A DNA stretch of 64,000 nucleotides from Sinohyriopsis cumingii (Eukaryota; Mollusca; Bivalvia; Unionida; Unionidae), in contig CM068824.1 of assembly GCA_028554795.2 (NCBI GenBank), positions 159,279,789 through 159,343,788 of the forward strand, read 5' to 3'. The position numbers and the translations under genes are program-made. The notes below the pieces were generated by a model, which was not told the DNA's origin, ran no database searches, and saw only the letters and a list, made by a program, of their open reading frames with translations. Shown one piece after another: positions 12,001 to 27,000 of this stretch. The first letter of the stretch is position 1. Every line of letters begins with the position of its first letter.

Positions 12001-15000
12001 TTGACACAGCTTGCTAAATTGTAAAATCTTGACACAGATTGCTAAATTGTAAAAGCTTGACAAAGATTGCTAAATTGTAAAATCTTGACACAGCCTGCTA
12101 AATTGTAAAATCTTGACACAGATTGCTAAATTGTTGGAGCAAGATGCAGCTGGTCATAAGCATGGTTCACATGTATAATAATTAACCAACTGGCATCAAA
12201 GTTGAATTTTTCAATTCTTAAGCCACTTTGGTAACACCATGGTCACTCACTGGAAAATACTGATGGTGCAGTTTTATGGACAGTGATTTAAAGGAAGAGA
12301 TTATATATATGTAATTTAATAACCAATTAGCTGAGTCTTGTTTGCTACACTGGCTATATTTAATGCTGAATGTAAGTGATTGACTTTGACAGGTGTTTTA
12401 TTTGTGCTCATTCATGAGGTAGTGGTTTCAGCCATTGAAGTGACTGCCATTTGTTATTGGAATACTTTTGTTCTTATGTACTATTTACTTTTAGATTTTT
12501 CAAGGTTAATCCACAAAATGAAATACCCACAAATATGCAAAACTATTCATTTCTGTATACTTCAAAATGTCCTTTCTTGTTCTTTTTTAACAAAACCACA
12601 AAAATAAATGATATTACAGTACTTTCTGAGAAATGAAATTTTGGTAAAACCTCCTTGAATTATCAAGTCCCTGCATATTTTTAATCATACATGGAAGATG
12701 ATATAAAAAATGATAAAATAGAAAAACTGGTACAGCAATCCCCTGAAACGTCAACAAACTACCTGGATAATAAACTACCTGGACAATAAACTACCTGGAT
12801 AATATGTCCCCCACATAGATGATCCTTCATTTGTTATCATACCAGAGAAAACTGGAAACATTAACATATATGTTATGATTAACAATCCCTGCAATTGGAA
12901 ATTTCCATAAGAACTTTTTTCCTGATGTTTATGAGCTAAGTCATTTCAAGCAAGAAAAATGTTCATAATTAGTCTAACTGGTCCAGTAAACAGGCTCCAA
13001 AAAATATTTAAATGGTCACTCTGCATGAACTACAAAGACTACTTAAAATGAATTACAAAATCTACTGAAAAGGAACTAAAAAATCTACTGAAAATGAACT
13101 ACAACATCTACTGAAAATGAACTACAAAAAACTACTGAGAATGAAGGACAAAACTAATGGGAATGAATGACAAAACTACTGAGAATGAATGACAAAACTA
13201 CTGAGAATGAATGACTGACAAAACTACTGAGAATGAATGACAAAACTACTGAGAATGAATGACAAAACTACTTAAAATGAGTGACAAAACTAAATAGAAA
13301 GAATGACAAAACTACTTAGAATGAATGACAAAACTACTTAGAATGAATGACAAAACTACTGAGAATGAATGACAAAACTACCTAGAATGAATGAAAAAAC
13401 TACTGAGAATGAATGAAAAAACTACTGAGAATGAATGACAAAACTACTGAGAATGAACTGCAAAAAACATTTGAAATTTACAATAAAGTCTAATGAAAAT
13501 GAACTACAAAAATACTGAGAATGAACAACAAAAAATATTGAAAATAAACTACGAAGACAAATCAGAATGAACAAGAACAGCTACTGAAAATGAACAAAAA
13601 CTACCAAGAAAGAAAATTACTGAGAATGAACCTTGAAACTCACAGAGTATAATTCGAAACTGTTGTTTAAAAAAATAAATAACCGATTCTGTAAAAAAAA
13701 ATCCTAGCAAGTCGTTCTTGTCCAGGACAAAATTTCTTGACAATGAATAAACAGATATGCACTAAACATCAATAAATCCAGCATTCATTAGTTTAAAGGA
13801 ACGTTTCTGTGAAAGTAGGGAATTATGAAACAAAATACAAGTTTATAATGGGTAATTACTAAAGCTGAATAGAAATCAGACCTGTAGCAGTAAATTCCAG
13901 AGTGCAGCCCTGTTGTATTACGCTGGGTACTTTGACAAGTCAGTATTTTGTCATGGCAAAAAGAGGCAACTATGTATAAAATTCTACTGCCAACATTGTT
14001 ACCTAAAAATGTTAATAAGGCACTCACCATATACATGAGCTTATGTGGTACAAGTAGAAATGTTTAAGCAGTGCTGAATAAACCCTGCAAAGTACATCAC
14101 TGTGACCAAGTTCTGAGCACAATGTACATTTTCATTCAAGATGCACACACATCATGTTTGGTGAAGGAATAATAAAATTAAAATCAGGACTTGAGTTTTA
14201 TGTAATTCTGATCACACTCTGGGAAATAGCCACTGTAACCCACTTAAGGAAGTAGTCACAGTAACTCATTCTGGTAAGTAGTCACAGTAACCCAGTTCAG
14301 GATGAAGTCACAGTAACCCACTTCAGGAATTAGTCACAGTAACCCACTTTGGATGTGGGGAAGAAAACAATCATCCAGTGATTATTTCACTCTACAAGTT
14401 TAGTGCCCATAATTTCACTGATACAAGAGTTACAGAACAGACATATAGTATCAATACAGTGTCAACTCTTTTAGTGACACCAGAGTTACAGAAAGTGGAG
14501 TATGGATGCAGTGTCAATTCATTTATTGATACCAGAGTTACAGAACAGATATACAGTATGGATACAAAAATCCTATCCAACAATTATTCCACTCTGCAAG
14601 TTTAGTGTCAAATGGGTTATTTATACAAGAGTTACAGAACAGACAGGGTGGATGGATACAAATACAGATGGGCTGAGTAAATAACATACAAAACTCCTGT
14701 CTTGAAATTAGGATTTAAACCTTCTGAATGACTGCTATAATAAATGATCTCACACACCTCTTTTTCATGCTCTCTGACCATAGCAAGATAGTTGGTCTTG
14801 AGAACAACATATTCATCTGCCAGGTCTTTCCTGTCCTTCTCCATCTCTGACAATCTATCCTTGGCATTTCTGGCTGTCCTGGAGTTCTTATCTTTCTCTG
14901 CTTGAGCTTCCATCAGCTCATTCTCTAGGATAAGAATCTGTCAAAATAGAAGTTAAATGAATACAAGCAACAGGCTCCTGTGGAGAAAGGCCCATTAATC

Positions 15001-18000
15001 TATGACAAAATTATAGAAAAGAGACAAAAGGTTCCTTTGAGAAAGGCCCATTAATCTATGATAAAATTATAGAAAAGAGACAAAAGGTTCCATGAAGAAA
15101 GGCCCATTAATCTATGATAAAATTATAAAAAAATGGATAAAAGGTTCCATGGAGAAAGGCTCATTAATCTATGATAAAATTATAAAAAAATGGATAAAAG
15201 GTTCCACAGAGAAAGGCCCATTAATCTATGATAAAATTATAGAAAAGAGACAAAAGGTTCCTTTAAGAAAGGCCCATTAATCTATGATAAAATTATAAAA
15301 AAATGGATAAAAGGTTCCATGCAGAAAGGCTCATTAATCTATGATAAAATTATAAAAAAATGGATAAAAGCTTCCATGAAGAAAGGCCCATTAATCTATG
15401 ATAAAATTATTAAAAAAATGGATAAAAGTTTCCATGGAGAAAGGCCCATTGATCTATGATAAAATTATAGAAAAGAGACAAAAGGTTCCTTTGAGAAAGG
15501 CCCATTAATCTGTGATAAAATTATCGAAAAGATACAAACTGTTCCATGGAGATAGACCCATTAATCTATAAAATTATCAAAAAGAGACAAACTGTTCCAC
15601 GGAGATAGACCCATTAATCTATGATAAAACTAAAGAAAAGAGACAAAAGGTTCCATGGAGAAAGGCCCATTAATCCATTATAAAATAATAGACAGCAGAG
15701 ACAAAAGATTCCTGTTGAGAAATGTCCTTCAATCCATGACAAGTTAAAACAAAAGTAAAACAAGAGCCATACTTATCACTGACTGAAAAACATGTTAGAA
15801 CCAACAAAATGAAGTCAATCAAATACATGAATCAAGACAACTGAGTAATTAAATATTGTCCATTTCTCAAAATAAAGAAATTAACAAATAAAAACTAAAC
15901 ATAATGCCAGTATTTCTATTAAATATAACTTTCATTTCTGAATCATTCATCCAAGAGTGAACACAAACCAGTTTTATATAACAAACACTTAATTATAGCA
16001 GTTATCTTCTTACTTTCTCAGATGTTTGTACAACAAGTTTTAGCATGTCCACTGTCACAAAGCTTACCTAGACTTTCTACTGAATTCAAAGCTCTATGCA
16101 TTTTAATGCATTTCTCTTCATCAAATTATTTATATTTTTTCCCCCCTGTATTCATTAAAAATTGATTGTACATAGCAAATAATGTTTCCCCTTTATAATG
16201 CTGTTCATAGGAACCATAAAAATGACCAACATTGAAAAAGAGACATACTTATATAGTGGGATGTTCCATACATGCTTGTGTCTTAATAGTGCATTAGAAC
16301 AAAACAATATGAAATGAAATTTTAATTGCATATTATGAAAAAAGTGTTAATATAAAGTAAAACAAATTAAAGTAGCAATGATCAAACCAAATTAACCAAT
16401 ATGATATAATTCATGACTATATCCACATTATGAGTGACATCAGGATAATGATTAACACTGGTATACTGGGTGACACCAATGTAATGATTAACACTGGTAT
16501 ACTGAGTGACATCAGTGTAATGATTAACAGTATACTGAGTGATATCAGTGTAATGATTAACACTGGTATACTGAGTGACATCAGTGTAATGATTAACAGT
16601 ATACTGAGTGATATCAGTGTAATGATTAACACTGGTATACTGAGTGACATCAGTGTAATGATTAACAGTATACTGAGTGATATCAGTGTAATGATTAACA
16701 GTATAGTGAGTGACATTTGTATAATGAGTAACATCAGTATAGTGAGTGACATCAGTATAATGAGTGAAGGCATTGGTATAATAAGGGACTTCAGTATAGT
16801 GAGTAACACTGGTATACTGAGGAACATCAACATACTGAGGGACATTGGTACATTGAGTGACATCAGCGTAATGAGGGACACAGGCATCCTGAGAGATATC
16901 AGAATACTAAGGGACACTGGTGTACTGAGAGACATCAGTATATCAAGGTACACTGGTATGCTGTGGGATATTGGTATACTGTGGGGCTTTAATACTGAGT
17001 GACATCAGAATACTGAGGTACATCTGTAAATGGAGGGTTACATTTTATAGTGAGAGACTACTGTACTCTTGATAGTTCAGATGTTGGTGTGAAATGTCTG
17101 TAAGGTGAAGGCTAGCAAATAACTAGCCTCTGATGGTGACACCAACAGGAGATTAAACCAATGTTGTGAAATGTCTGTAAGGTGAAGGCTAACAAATGAC
17201 TAGCCTCCGATGGTGACATCAACAGGAGATTAAAGCAATGGTATGAAATGTCTGTAAGGTGAAGGTTAGCAAATGACTAGCCTCCGATGGTGACACCAAC
17301 AGGAGATTAAACCATTGGTGTGGAAATGTCTGTAAGGTGAAGGCTAATAAATGACTAGCCTCCAATGGTGACACCAACAGGAGATTATGTTGTTGTTGTT
17401 GTTGTGGGGTTTAACGCCATTTTTCAGCACACGATAGGCTATACATGGCGGCCAGTATTAATGGTGCCAACAGGAGATTAAACCAATTGTGTGAAATGTC
17501 TGTAAGGTGAAGGCTAACAAATGACTAGCCTCCGATGGTGACACCAACAGGAGATTAAACCAATGGTGTGAAATATCTTTAAGGTGAAGGCTAGCAAATA
17601 ATTAGCCTCCAATGGTGACACCAACAGGAGCTTTAACCAATGGTGTGAAATGTCTGTAAGGTGAAGGCTAGCAAATAACTAGCCTCCAATGGAGACACCA
17701 ACAGGAGATTAAACCAATGGTGTGAAATGTCTGTAAGGTGAAGGCTAACAAATGACTAGCCTCTGATGGTGACACCAACAGGAGATTAAACCAATGGTGT
17801 GAAATGTCTGTAAGGTGAAGGCTAGCAAATGACTAGCCTCCAATGGTGACATCAACAGGAGATTAAACCAATGGTGTAAAATGTCTGTAAGGTGAAGGCT
17901 AGCAAATAACTAGCCTCCAATGGTGACACCAACAGAAGATTAAACCGATGATCACAACGGTAGCAAGCCAGTACATTGTTGATTCCCGATGCAGACCCCA

Positions 18001-21000
18001 TATTTATGAATGGCTTTCTTACTGCTTCATTGGCTGCAAAAATTTTAAAGTGAACATCTAGAAGGTCAGACAGAGATAATTATAATGCAGTCATACTATT
18101 TTGAATATTTTTAATGAGGCTTGTTGTAAACAAATTTTGTTGATTTCCTCAAATTTTAGAAAAGAAAACCTCAAACTTCTTTTCAATAATAAAAGCATTC
18201 CTATGTGCACATTTTTATAACTATTGATATATTTTTCTTTCTTTTCACCATTGCTGAGAAAAAAATCTCACAATTGTTAGCAGCAATGCAAAATTTTAGT
18301 CTGAGAAATTTTGTCAAGCTGGGGGCAACATCTCTACCTAATACCATGAAGTGGCTTACCTTATTGGTCAGTTCAAACTTGGTGGCTTCTGCCTCCTCAC
18401 GGATCTTATTGTTTTCTATCTGCATCTCCACCAGGGACTGTGAGATCTGGCATTATACAAAATAAATGCTATGTCATTTATGCTTGAGGACAATAACAAA
18501 AACAGTGCCAAACTGTATAAAGTTGTTCACAAAGTTATTATTATTTCTTTAGGTGTACAAATAATTAATGGTCAAATTATCATTTTCATAGTTACCTAAA
18601 ATGTATGAAATTTAAAACGATCTATGTACTGTATATTACAGAACAAATAAAAATAATATTCTATATGGACTGATGGTGTATGAAACATTACATAAAGTAA
18701 CAGATAATGCATTTTTCACCAGACAATACAGTTACAGAAGACAGTATGGTGATACTAGACAATTCAGTTTTACCAAACTCTAGACAATTGAGTTATACCA
18801 GACAATACAGTACTGTTATAGAAGACAGTACAGTGATACTAGACAACTCAGTTTTTACCAAACAGACAATACATTTATACCAGACAATGCAGTACTGTTA
18901 CAGAAGACAGTACAGTGATACTAGACAACTCAGCTTTTACCAAATAATAGACAATGCAGTTATACCAAACAATGCAGTACTGTTACAGAAGACAGTACAG
19001 AGATACCAGACAATTCAGTTTGTACTGAATAATAGACAATACAGTTACTGCAAACAATACATATATACTTGACAGTACAGTTATAACAGATAGTACAGTT
19101 ATACCAAACAATAGTTTGAGCAAACAGCACAGTTATAGCAGACAGCACAGTTAACTGTTGTACCAGACAGTAGTTATTCCAGACTATACAGTTAACTGTT
19201 ATACAAGACAGTACAGTTATACCAGAGAGAAAATACAGTTATAGCAAACAGCAGTTATAGCAGACTGGAAAGTTATAAGAGACAGTATGGTTATACCAGA
19301 TAGTACAGTTACACCAGACAATACAGTTATAGCAAACAATACAGTTATAGCAGACAGCAAAGTTATACCAGACAGTACTGTGTTACCAGATCATTCAGCT
19401 GTGCCAAATACTAGATGATACATTTATACCAGACAGTGTGGTTATACCAAACAGTACAGTTACAACAGATAAAACTGTTATAGCAGGCTGCACAGTTATA
19501 CAAGAAAATATTGTTAAACCGAACAGTACAGTTATACTAGACAGTACAGAGATACCAGAAAGTACAGTTGAACCATACAGTACAGTTACACCAGACAATA
19601 CAGTTATACCATACACCATACAGTACAGTTATAGCATGTATTACAGTGATACCAGACAGTACAGTGATACCAGACAGTACAGTTACACCAGACAACACAG
19701 TTATACCATACAGTACAGTTATAGCATACATTACAGTGATACCAGACAGTATAGTTATACCAAACAGAACAGCTAAAACAGACATTATAGTTATACTGGA
19801 CAGCACAGTTATACCAGACAGTACAGCAATACCAGCCAGAAGTGTTATGCTGGACAGTTATAGTTATTCAAAACAGTACAGTTATATAGTACAGTTACAT
19901 GAGACAGCAGAGTGATCCTCGACGGTAAGTAAAGTTATACCATACAGTATAGTTATACAAGACAGTGCAGTTATACCATACAGTACAGCAATACCAGAAG
20001 TACAGTTAGCCCAGCCAGTACAGTAAGTAATAAAGGACAGTACAGTTATGCCACAAAGTACAGTGATACCAAACAGTAAAGTAAAACCAGGCAGATTTGA
20101 TTTCCCTATCCACATCTAGGCAAAGAAAAGTTGTTTTTATTTCTTTATTCTACATATTTCCATGGGCATCCAATCTGAGAACTACCAATAACAGGATAAA
20201 AAATCATAACAACATGAAGAAAAAATTACTTATTTGGTGAAAAAATTGCTTATTTGGTGAAAATATTCTGATAAAAAGAAAAAGTAAATAGATAATAAGT
20301 ACAAAAGTACTTACAGTAGAACCTTAGTGTCCAGGATGAATAGTTTAATTATTAAAAGTTTTATTATTAAAACAAACTTAATCCCTTTCTAATAATAGAA
20401 TTATCTACACACATCTCCTTTTAATCTTACTTTGTGAGTTTTGCATGTATCATTCTGCTACATTTTTCCTCAGAGCATCAACAATAAATACAGTTCAGTT
20501 GTAAAACTTCCATGGACAACTGATCTGTAAGGTACTTTATAAAATATGTAAAATCTACTTGCACTTTGGTAGTTTTTTTTGTGACCAGCATACAGAAAAT
20601 AAGATTTTTACTGCATAGGAATATTAAAAGTGGATAAAGCTATGAAATCATCATGCACAAACACTAGGACTCATGGTAATACACATACACAAACACTATG
20701 ACTCATGGTAATACACATACACAAACATTGTGACTCATGGTAATACACATACACAAACATTGTGACTCATGGTAATACACATACACAAACATTGTGACTC
20801 ATGTAAATACTCGTTGTTGTGGGGTTTAACGCCATTTTTCAGCACACGATCAGCTATGCATGGCGGCCAGTATTAATGGTGGGGGAAGAACCCGGGAAAA
20901 CCCCGGGAAGAACCACCAACCCATGAGAAGCTACTGGCAAGCTTTCTCACATACCCACATTGGCCGAATCCTAGACTCGAACCCACGCAGACAGAGGTGA

Positions 21001-24000
21001 GATGGCAGTGATCCGTAACAGAGAGCACTTTAGACCACTCGGCCACTCAGGGCCCCGTAAATACTTGTAGATGAACATTATAACTCATGTTAATGCTCAA
21101 TCTCAAATATAATTAGTCAAGTTAATATACACATAAAAACATAATGAATGATGTAAAACCTCATACACAATCATTATAACTCATGTTAATACTCATATAC
21201 AAATATTATGATTCGTGCTAATACACATAAAAACATTATAAGTCATGTTAATACTCATATACAAATATTATGACTCGTGTTAATACACATAAAAACATTA
21301 TAAGTCATGTTAATACTCATATACAAATATTATGATTCGTGCTAATACACATAAAAACATTATAACTCATGTTAATACTCATATACAAATATTATGATTC
21401 GTGCTAATACACATAAAAACATTATAAGTCATGTTAATACTCATATACAAATATTATGATTCGTGCTAATACACATAAAAACATTATAAGTCATGTTAAT
21501 ACTCATATACAAATATTATGATTTGTGCTAATACACATAAAAACATTATAAGTCATGTTAATACTCATATACAAATATTATGATTCGTGCTAATACACAT
21601 AAAAACATTATAACTCATGTTAATACTCATATACAAATATTATGACTCGTGTTAATACACATAAAAACATTATAACTCATGTTAATACTCATGCACTAGT
21701 ATCACGACTCACGTTACTTATATACAAACATTACAAAAAGCACATCAAGGATAGGTTAGTAATAAATGTAGTAAATAGTATTTCCTTTACTCCGTTCCAA
21801 ATTTTGTTTTGTGCATCAGTTTGGGGTTCATTTTTTTTAGTACACTTTGCTTTTCAAGTCACTGAAATGTGCAGATTCAGAAACACCCAACCACTTTCCA
21901 AATAAAAGAAAATCAAAACTGAAAGATCGAAACTATGTTTAACATTTTCAGTTTTTTAATGTTACAAATAATAATAATGACTGAAAAAGAAAGCTTGCCC
22001 TGTTGCTACCCTCTACTGAGATCATAAAAGTTTTACAAACCTTGAGTTTCTCCTCCTCTGTAAGCAGGAGTTGCTGGGACAAGTCAGTCTTAGTGTTGGC
22101 TATGTTTCCAAACTTGCTCTGCATGCTTTCCATACGATTACGCAGTCTCTCATTGTCATCTCGCAAACGCAACTGAAATACACAATGATTCTCATTTTTC
22201 AAAATTTTTGTAAGACATTCAAGGTTAGCTTAATCTAACTGACTTACAAATCAATAATGCTTGAATAAAACAACACTATCAGGAAACACCTTAAATAACA
22301 ACGTAAGAAAACTCAATATATTCAAATTTTACCTGGATAGGTCCCAGTGACCCATTTAAAGTTCAACAGCATACAATACTATGAAGACCAGCTGGATAGG
22401 CCCAGTGCACCAGCTAAAAGTTCAACAGCATACAATACTAAGATGACCAGCTGGATAGGTCCCAGTGCCCAAGTTAAAACTTTAACAGCATACAATATTA
22501 AGAACACTAGCTGGATAGGTCCCAGTGACCCATTTAAAGTTCAACAGCATACAATACTATGAAGACGAGCTGGATAGGTCCCAGTGCCCAAGTTAAAAGT
22601 TCAACAGCATACAATACTAGGAAGACCAGCTGGATAGGTCCCAGTGCCCAAGTTAAAACTTCAACAGCATACAATATTAAGAACACTAGCTGGATATGTC
22701 CCAGTGACCCATTTAAAGTTCAACAGCATACAATACTAAGAAGATCAGCATGATACATCCCAGTGCCCCAGTTAAATGTTCAACAGTATACAATACTAAG
22801 TAGACAAGCTGGATAGGTCCCAGTGCCTCAGTTAAAAGTTCAACAGCATGCAATACAGTAAAACTGTTACGAGCGACCACCTGTCACTTCCAACCACAAT
22901 CGTAATACATGGATTGATTTTATTAAATAAACACTGTGTTGTGAGCCATCACCTGCTGAACATGACCAGCGACCATGATGTCTTGGCAAAATATGCATTT
23001 TGACACTGCTATGAATGACCGGATTGCAAACAGGGATAAACCCCACAAACCTTTATTTAATCCAATGACTGCTTATACGTTCTATTAAAAAAAGAAAAAA
23101 TAAGAGACTGATTGCCGGTATCTGAAATTTTGTATTTTCTATTGTAAACCAGACTAAAGTACTATAGAGTATTCCAGCACTTAGCCTGATTCCAAGCCAT
23201 ACTGTAATGGGACCATCATAGCTACCGCTGATAAGTATGAGTCTATCCTGGTCTATGAAGAACCATGTCGCGAGAACAGAGATAGACACCACTGACCTTT
23301 ATGTAATCATTTGTATCAACAACTGTTTAAATAGTAAAGTCTGTTCTGATCAAAAACATGCATGAAAAGAACATGAAAAAGCAATCCGACTACTGTTCTG
23401 TATATTATGACAGATGGTACAGTCTGCAAACTAGGCTGATGTACATGTTGCAAATTTGCCATTGTAGTGCCTAAATTAAGGCAGTGGTCACATATATTGT
23501 TTCTCTTTAGAGATAATCCGTATTACCTGGGGGAATCTTTGTCTACTAAACCAGCAAGTGAGAATCCTCTGAGGAATTTGATTGATAGAGTTAAAGGCTA
23601 GTGATGTTTGTTGTTTCCCCCCCCATGTTACAGTGATTATATCCCAGTCACCAAGCTGTCATCTATTCAAATTGGTGCAACCAGATTGTACGCTTTGTTT
23701 ATAGAGTTAATTCCTTTATGTCTTCTTTGAATTAAGCAGATGACTTTTGTCTCCGAGTAAATGATTCTGTTTCTGGATGAGATAACTGTTTCTTTTTATT
23801 TCATTAATTGTTAGATATGAAACGCAGATGCATAGATTTGTCATATTTTCCCAAAGCCTAGTCAAAACCATCTTTACAGTCGATGTTAACACCTAGTACC
23901 TTAATAACAATCGAAGAACCTCCAACTAAAACAAGGTAAATTCAACTAAAACGAGGTAAATTTAGCACTGGAGAAAATAATTATTGTAACTGAAAGAAGT

Positions 24001-27000
24001 GAAAAAGTGCAGACCTTGCAAAATAGCGGTTTAAACGTCGGTAAAACAAATTTAAGGTCTTATAAAGGAAAAGGAGTAAATCAGAAACAATTTCATATGC
24101 TAATATATGAACATGTGATCTTCAAATATAAATGTGATTTTATATTGAACGACAGAAGTATATCTTTACTGCTATATAATTTTGTTTTCAGATGAATGCA
24201 TACAATATTTTAGCAAGAACTATTAGTACAGAATAGAATATATGTACAGTGATTGTGGTTATTTTTCTTTAAATTGTTCTAAAGCTGGACCTTGAGAACT
24301 GGTCTTTTTGTACAATGCTGTTATGACAGACCACCTATCTTCAGAGAGCGTTTTAAGTTGGCAGAAGGAGCAGTCTCTCATAACAGGTTTTACTGTATTA
24401 AGAAGGCCAGCTGGATAGGTCCCAGTGCCCCCGTTAAATGTTCAACATCATACAATACTAAAAAGACCTGTCAGATGAGCATATAGCATAACATAAATGT
24501 TTAAGTGGTTACACATAACTTTTATTGTGGGCCTTTCAGACAATACTGATCACAAGCAACATTTACTAATCACAGGCAAAATAAACTAATTACTGGCAAA
24601 ATAAACTAAATACTGGCAAAATAAACTAATTACTGGCAACACATACCAACCACTCATCAAATTACCCATTCAGAAGATCTGTGAATTTAACCGTAAGAAT
24701 GAATGCATGATACAATCATTCTGAAATAATTTGCTTATGTACACAATGAACAATAAACCTTATAAAACATTCTGACTGTAAAGTTTAGCCCCAGAAGACC
24801 AAGGACCCTCAAGGCATCAATGTCATTTCAATGGTTTTTCCAAAGTGATCTAGAACGTGATCAGGACCCAGGGCTTGGGGACATTATTTAATAAATTTGG
24901 AAAAATGTTTCACAGGACACAGAATGTCCTTATTCTTATAGGCATTCTAAGACAGATAACTGGTAAAATTCAAATGGAATATTAATCTTCCTTATTTAAA
25001 AAATCTGATATCAAAATAAAAATCTAAAGCACAGCAACAAACCAAAATCTTACATTTTCTGTTTCCAGCTGCCTGATGGTCTCCTTGATATCTCCTACAT
25101 TTGTGACTCTGGCCATTGGTGCTGGTCCAATTCCACTCTGCTGTCGCAGATCTATAATCTGGGCACGATACTGTGTTACTAAATGCTGCAAAATTTAAAT
25201 CATTATAAACGTTGTAAAAAATAGTATTGTTATAATAAAGTTGTGCTTTAGGACTGTATGAGGAATCATTAATAAACACCGTCTGAGGAATCATTAATAA
25301 ACACCGTCTGAGAAATCATTAATAAACACCGTCGGAGGAATCATTAACAAACACCATCGGAGGAATCATTAATAAACACCGTCGGAGGAATCATTAATAA
25401 ACACCATCTGAGGAATCATTAATAAACACCGTCTGAGGAATCATTAATAAACACCGTCTGAGGAATCATTAATAAATACCGTCGGAGGAATCATTAATAA
25501 ACACCGTCGGAGGAATCATTAATAAACACCGTCGTAGTGTAAATAAGAGAAGTGCAGCACATGAACAATTTAGCCTAAAGAAAACAACCACACAAAAAAA
25601 AGGCCTGCTCCAAATGTAAAATGGGGGATAACTCTGTTGCAGCTTGTATGATTAATTATAGTCCCACGAGGTTTTACGAATAAGCTATGTACGACACACA
25701 ACACAGTGATTCAAGAAACAGAATTGGAGTAAACGATGCATTTACAAAGTGAAAAGTTTATATAGAATTGAACTAATATTTAATTATATTCTTCCTTGGA
25801 AGGTTTGTCTGAAATTTTGATGCCAATAATGTCTTTATTAAATGGTGTCATCTTTGACAGTGCATTTACACAGACCTTACAGGTGTTTATGGAAATCATA
25901 TCTCACAATTCTTTGATTAAAATATCACTATCTGTTCTCTTCCAAGATATCTTCTGAGATACAGGGAAAAAAAAGGAAATGCGTGGTTACCTGAGCAAAG
26001 CTGTCATTGACAATGGGGAAGTTCTTGACCTGTGTGACCCTTGTGGAAAACTGGAGAACTGATGTTAGGACAGAAGGATCAATCTGTGGCTTCAGACATA
26101 GAATACCACGGGTTTTACAGTTTCCACCTAACTCATCCCTCAAAAGCTGAGTTAGCTTTGAATCACTACAAATAGAAATGCAACTTATTCTATATGCCAT
26201 TACTAATGATTAAAAACAGATATGAGTATGAAACAACTTATAAAAGGAATGAATCATGAAATCTTCAAAAATATGATGACATCTTTAGCATACAAACTGA
26301 AATCCATCAACTGAAAAATCTCTAGCCTGGTAGACATGGGCAAGTTAAAAACTTTCCTGGGCAAATATAACTGTTGGTCAGTTGCAATAAGTTTATATAA
26401 AACATGGTGAAGAATGATGATTTTTTAAATATGCAGATTTTTTAAATGTTAGGTACCAATTTCTTCCATATATATATATAGTAAATTACATGCAGTTTTG
26501 TAGCTTTGAACATAAATGTCATTAATTCAGTTAAATATGCTGATAAAGTACCCTTCAAGTAAAGTGAAATTCAATAATTCTTCCAAGACATTAAAGAGAC
26601 ATGGAACAAGGTACATACAAAAGAATGTGCATCAGCTGATAACATGAATAGACTGGTTGCTGATAACATGAGTAGACTGGTTGCTGATAACATGAGTAGA
26701 CTGGTTGCTGGATAACATGAGTAGACTGGTTGCTAGATAACATGAATAGACTGGTTGCTGATAACATGAGTAGACTAGTTGCTAGAACAGCTCAACCAAA
26801 TGTACAATCATTGGATAATTACACAATACCTAACTATTAATCATGCTATAATAACTGGTAGGAAAGCAAGAGGAAAAGCTACCATAATAATAGTACCTCT
26901 CCCTTGCAAGCAACAGAATTCATAAACACCCACTCCATCATAAGCAATAGCATGGAACAGTCAAGGAAACAAATCCTGATTTACTGACATGGTGGGGTGG

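Noticed and set aside
16417-17002. Open frames of 178 and 190 codons on both strands
   Set aside because: Both run through a tandem repeat with unit lengths divisible by three. The products are low-complexity Ile/Leu/Ser or Ile/Ser/Asp repeats.
20315-20340. ACAGTAGAACCTTAGTGTCC as a Tigger-type end
   Set aside because: Single end without a partner. It could be a solo relic or chance.
21020-21056. tRNA gene at the SINE heads (also 38980-39018, 63860-63894, 48530-48596)
   Set aside because: A and B boxes are present but the sequences do not close a tRNA cloverleaf and continue into a shared SINE body and tail with target duplications.
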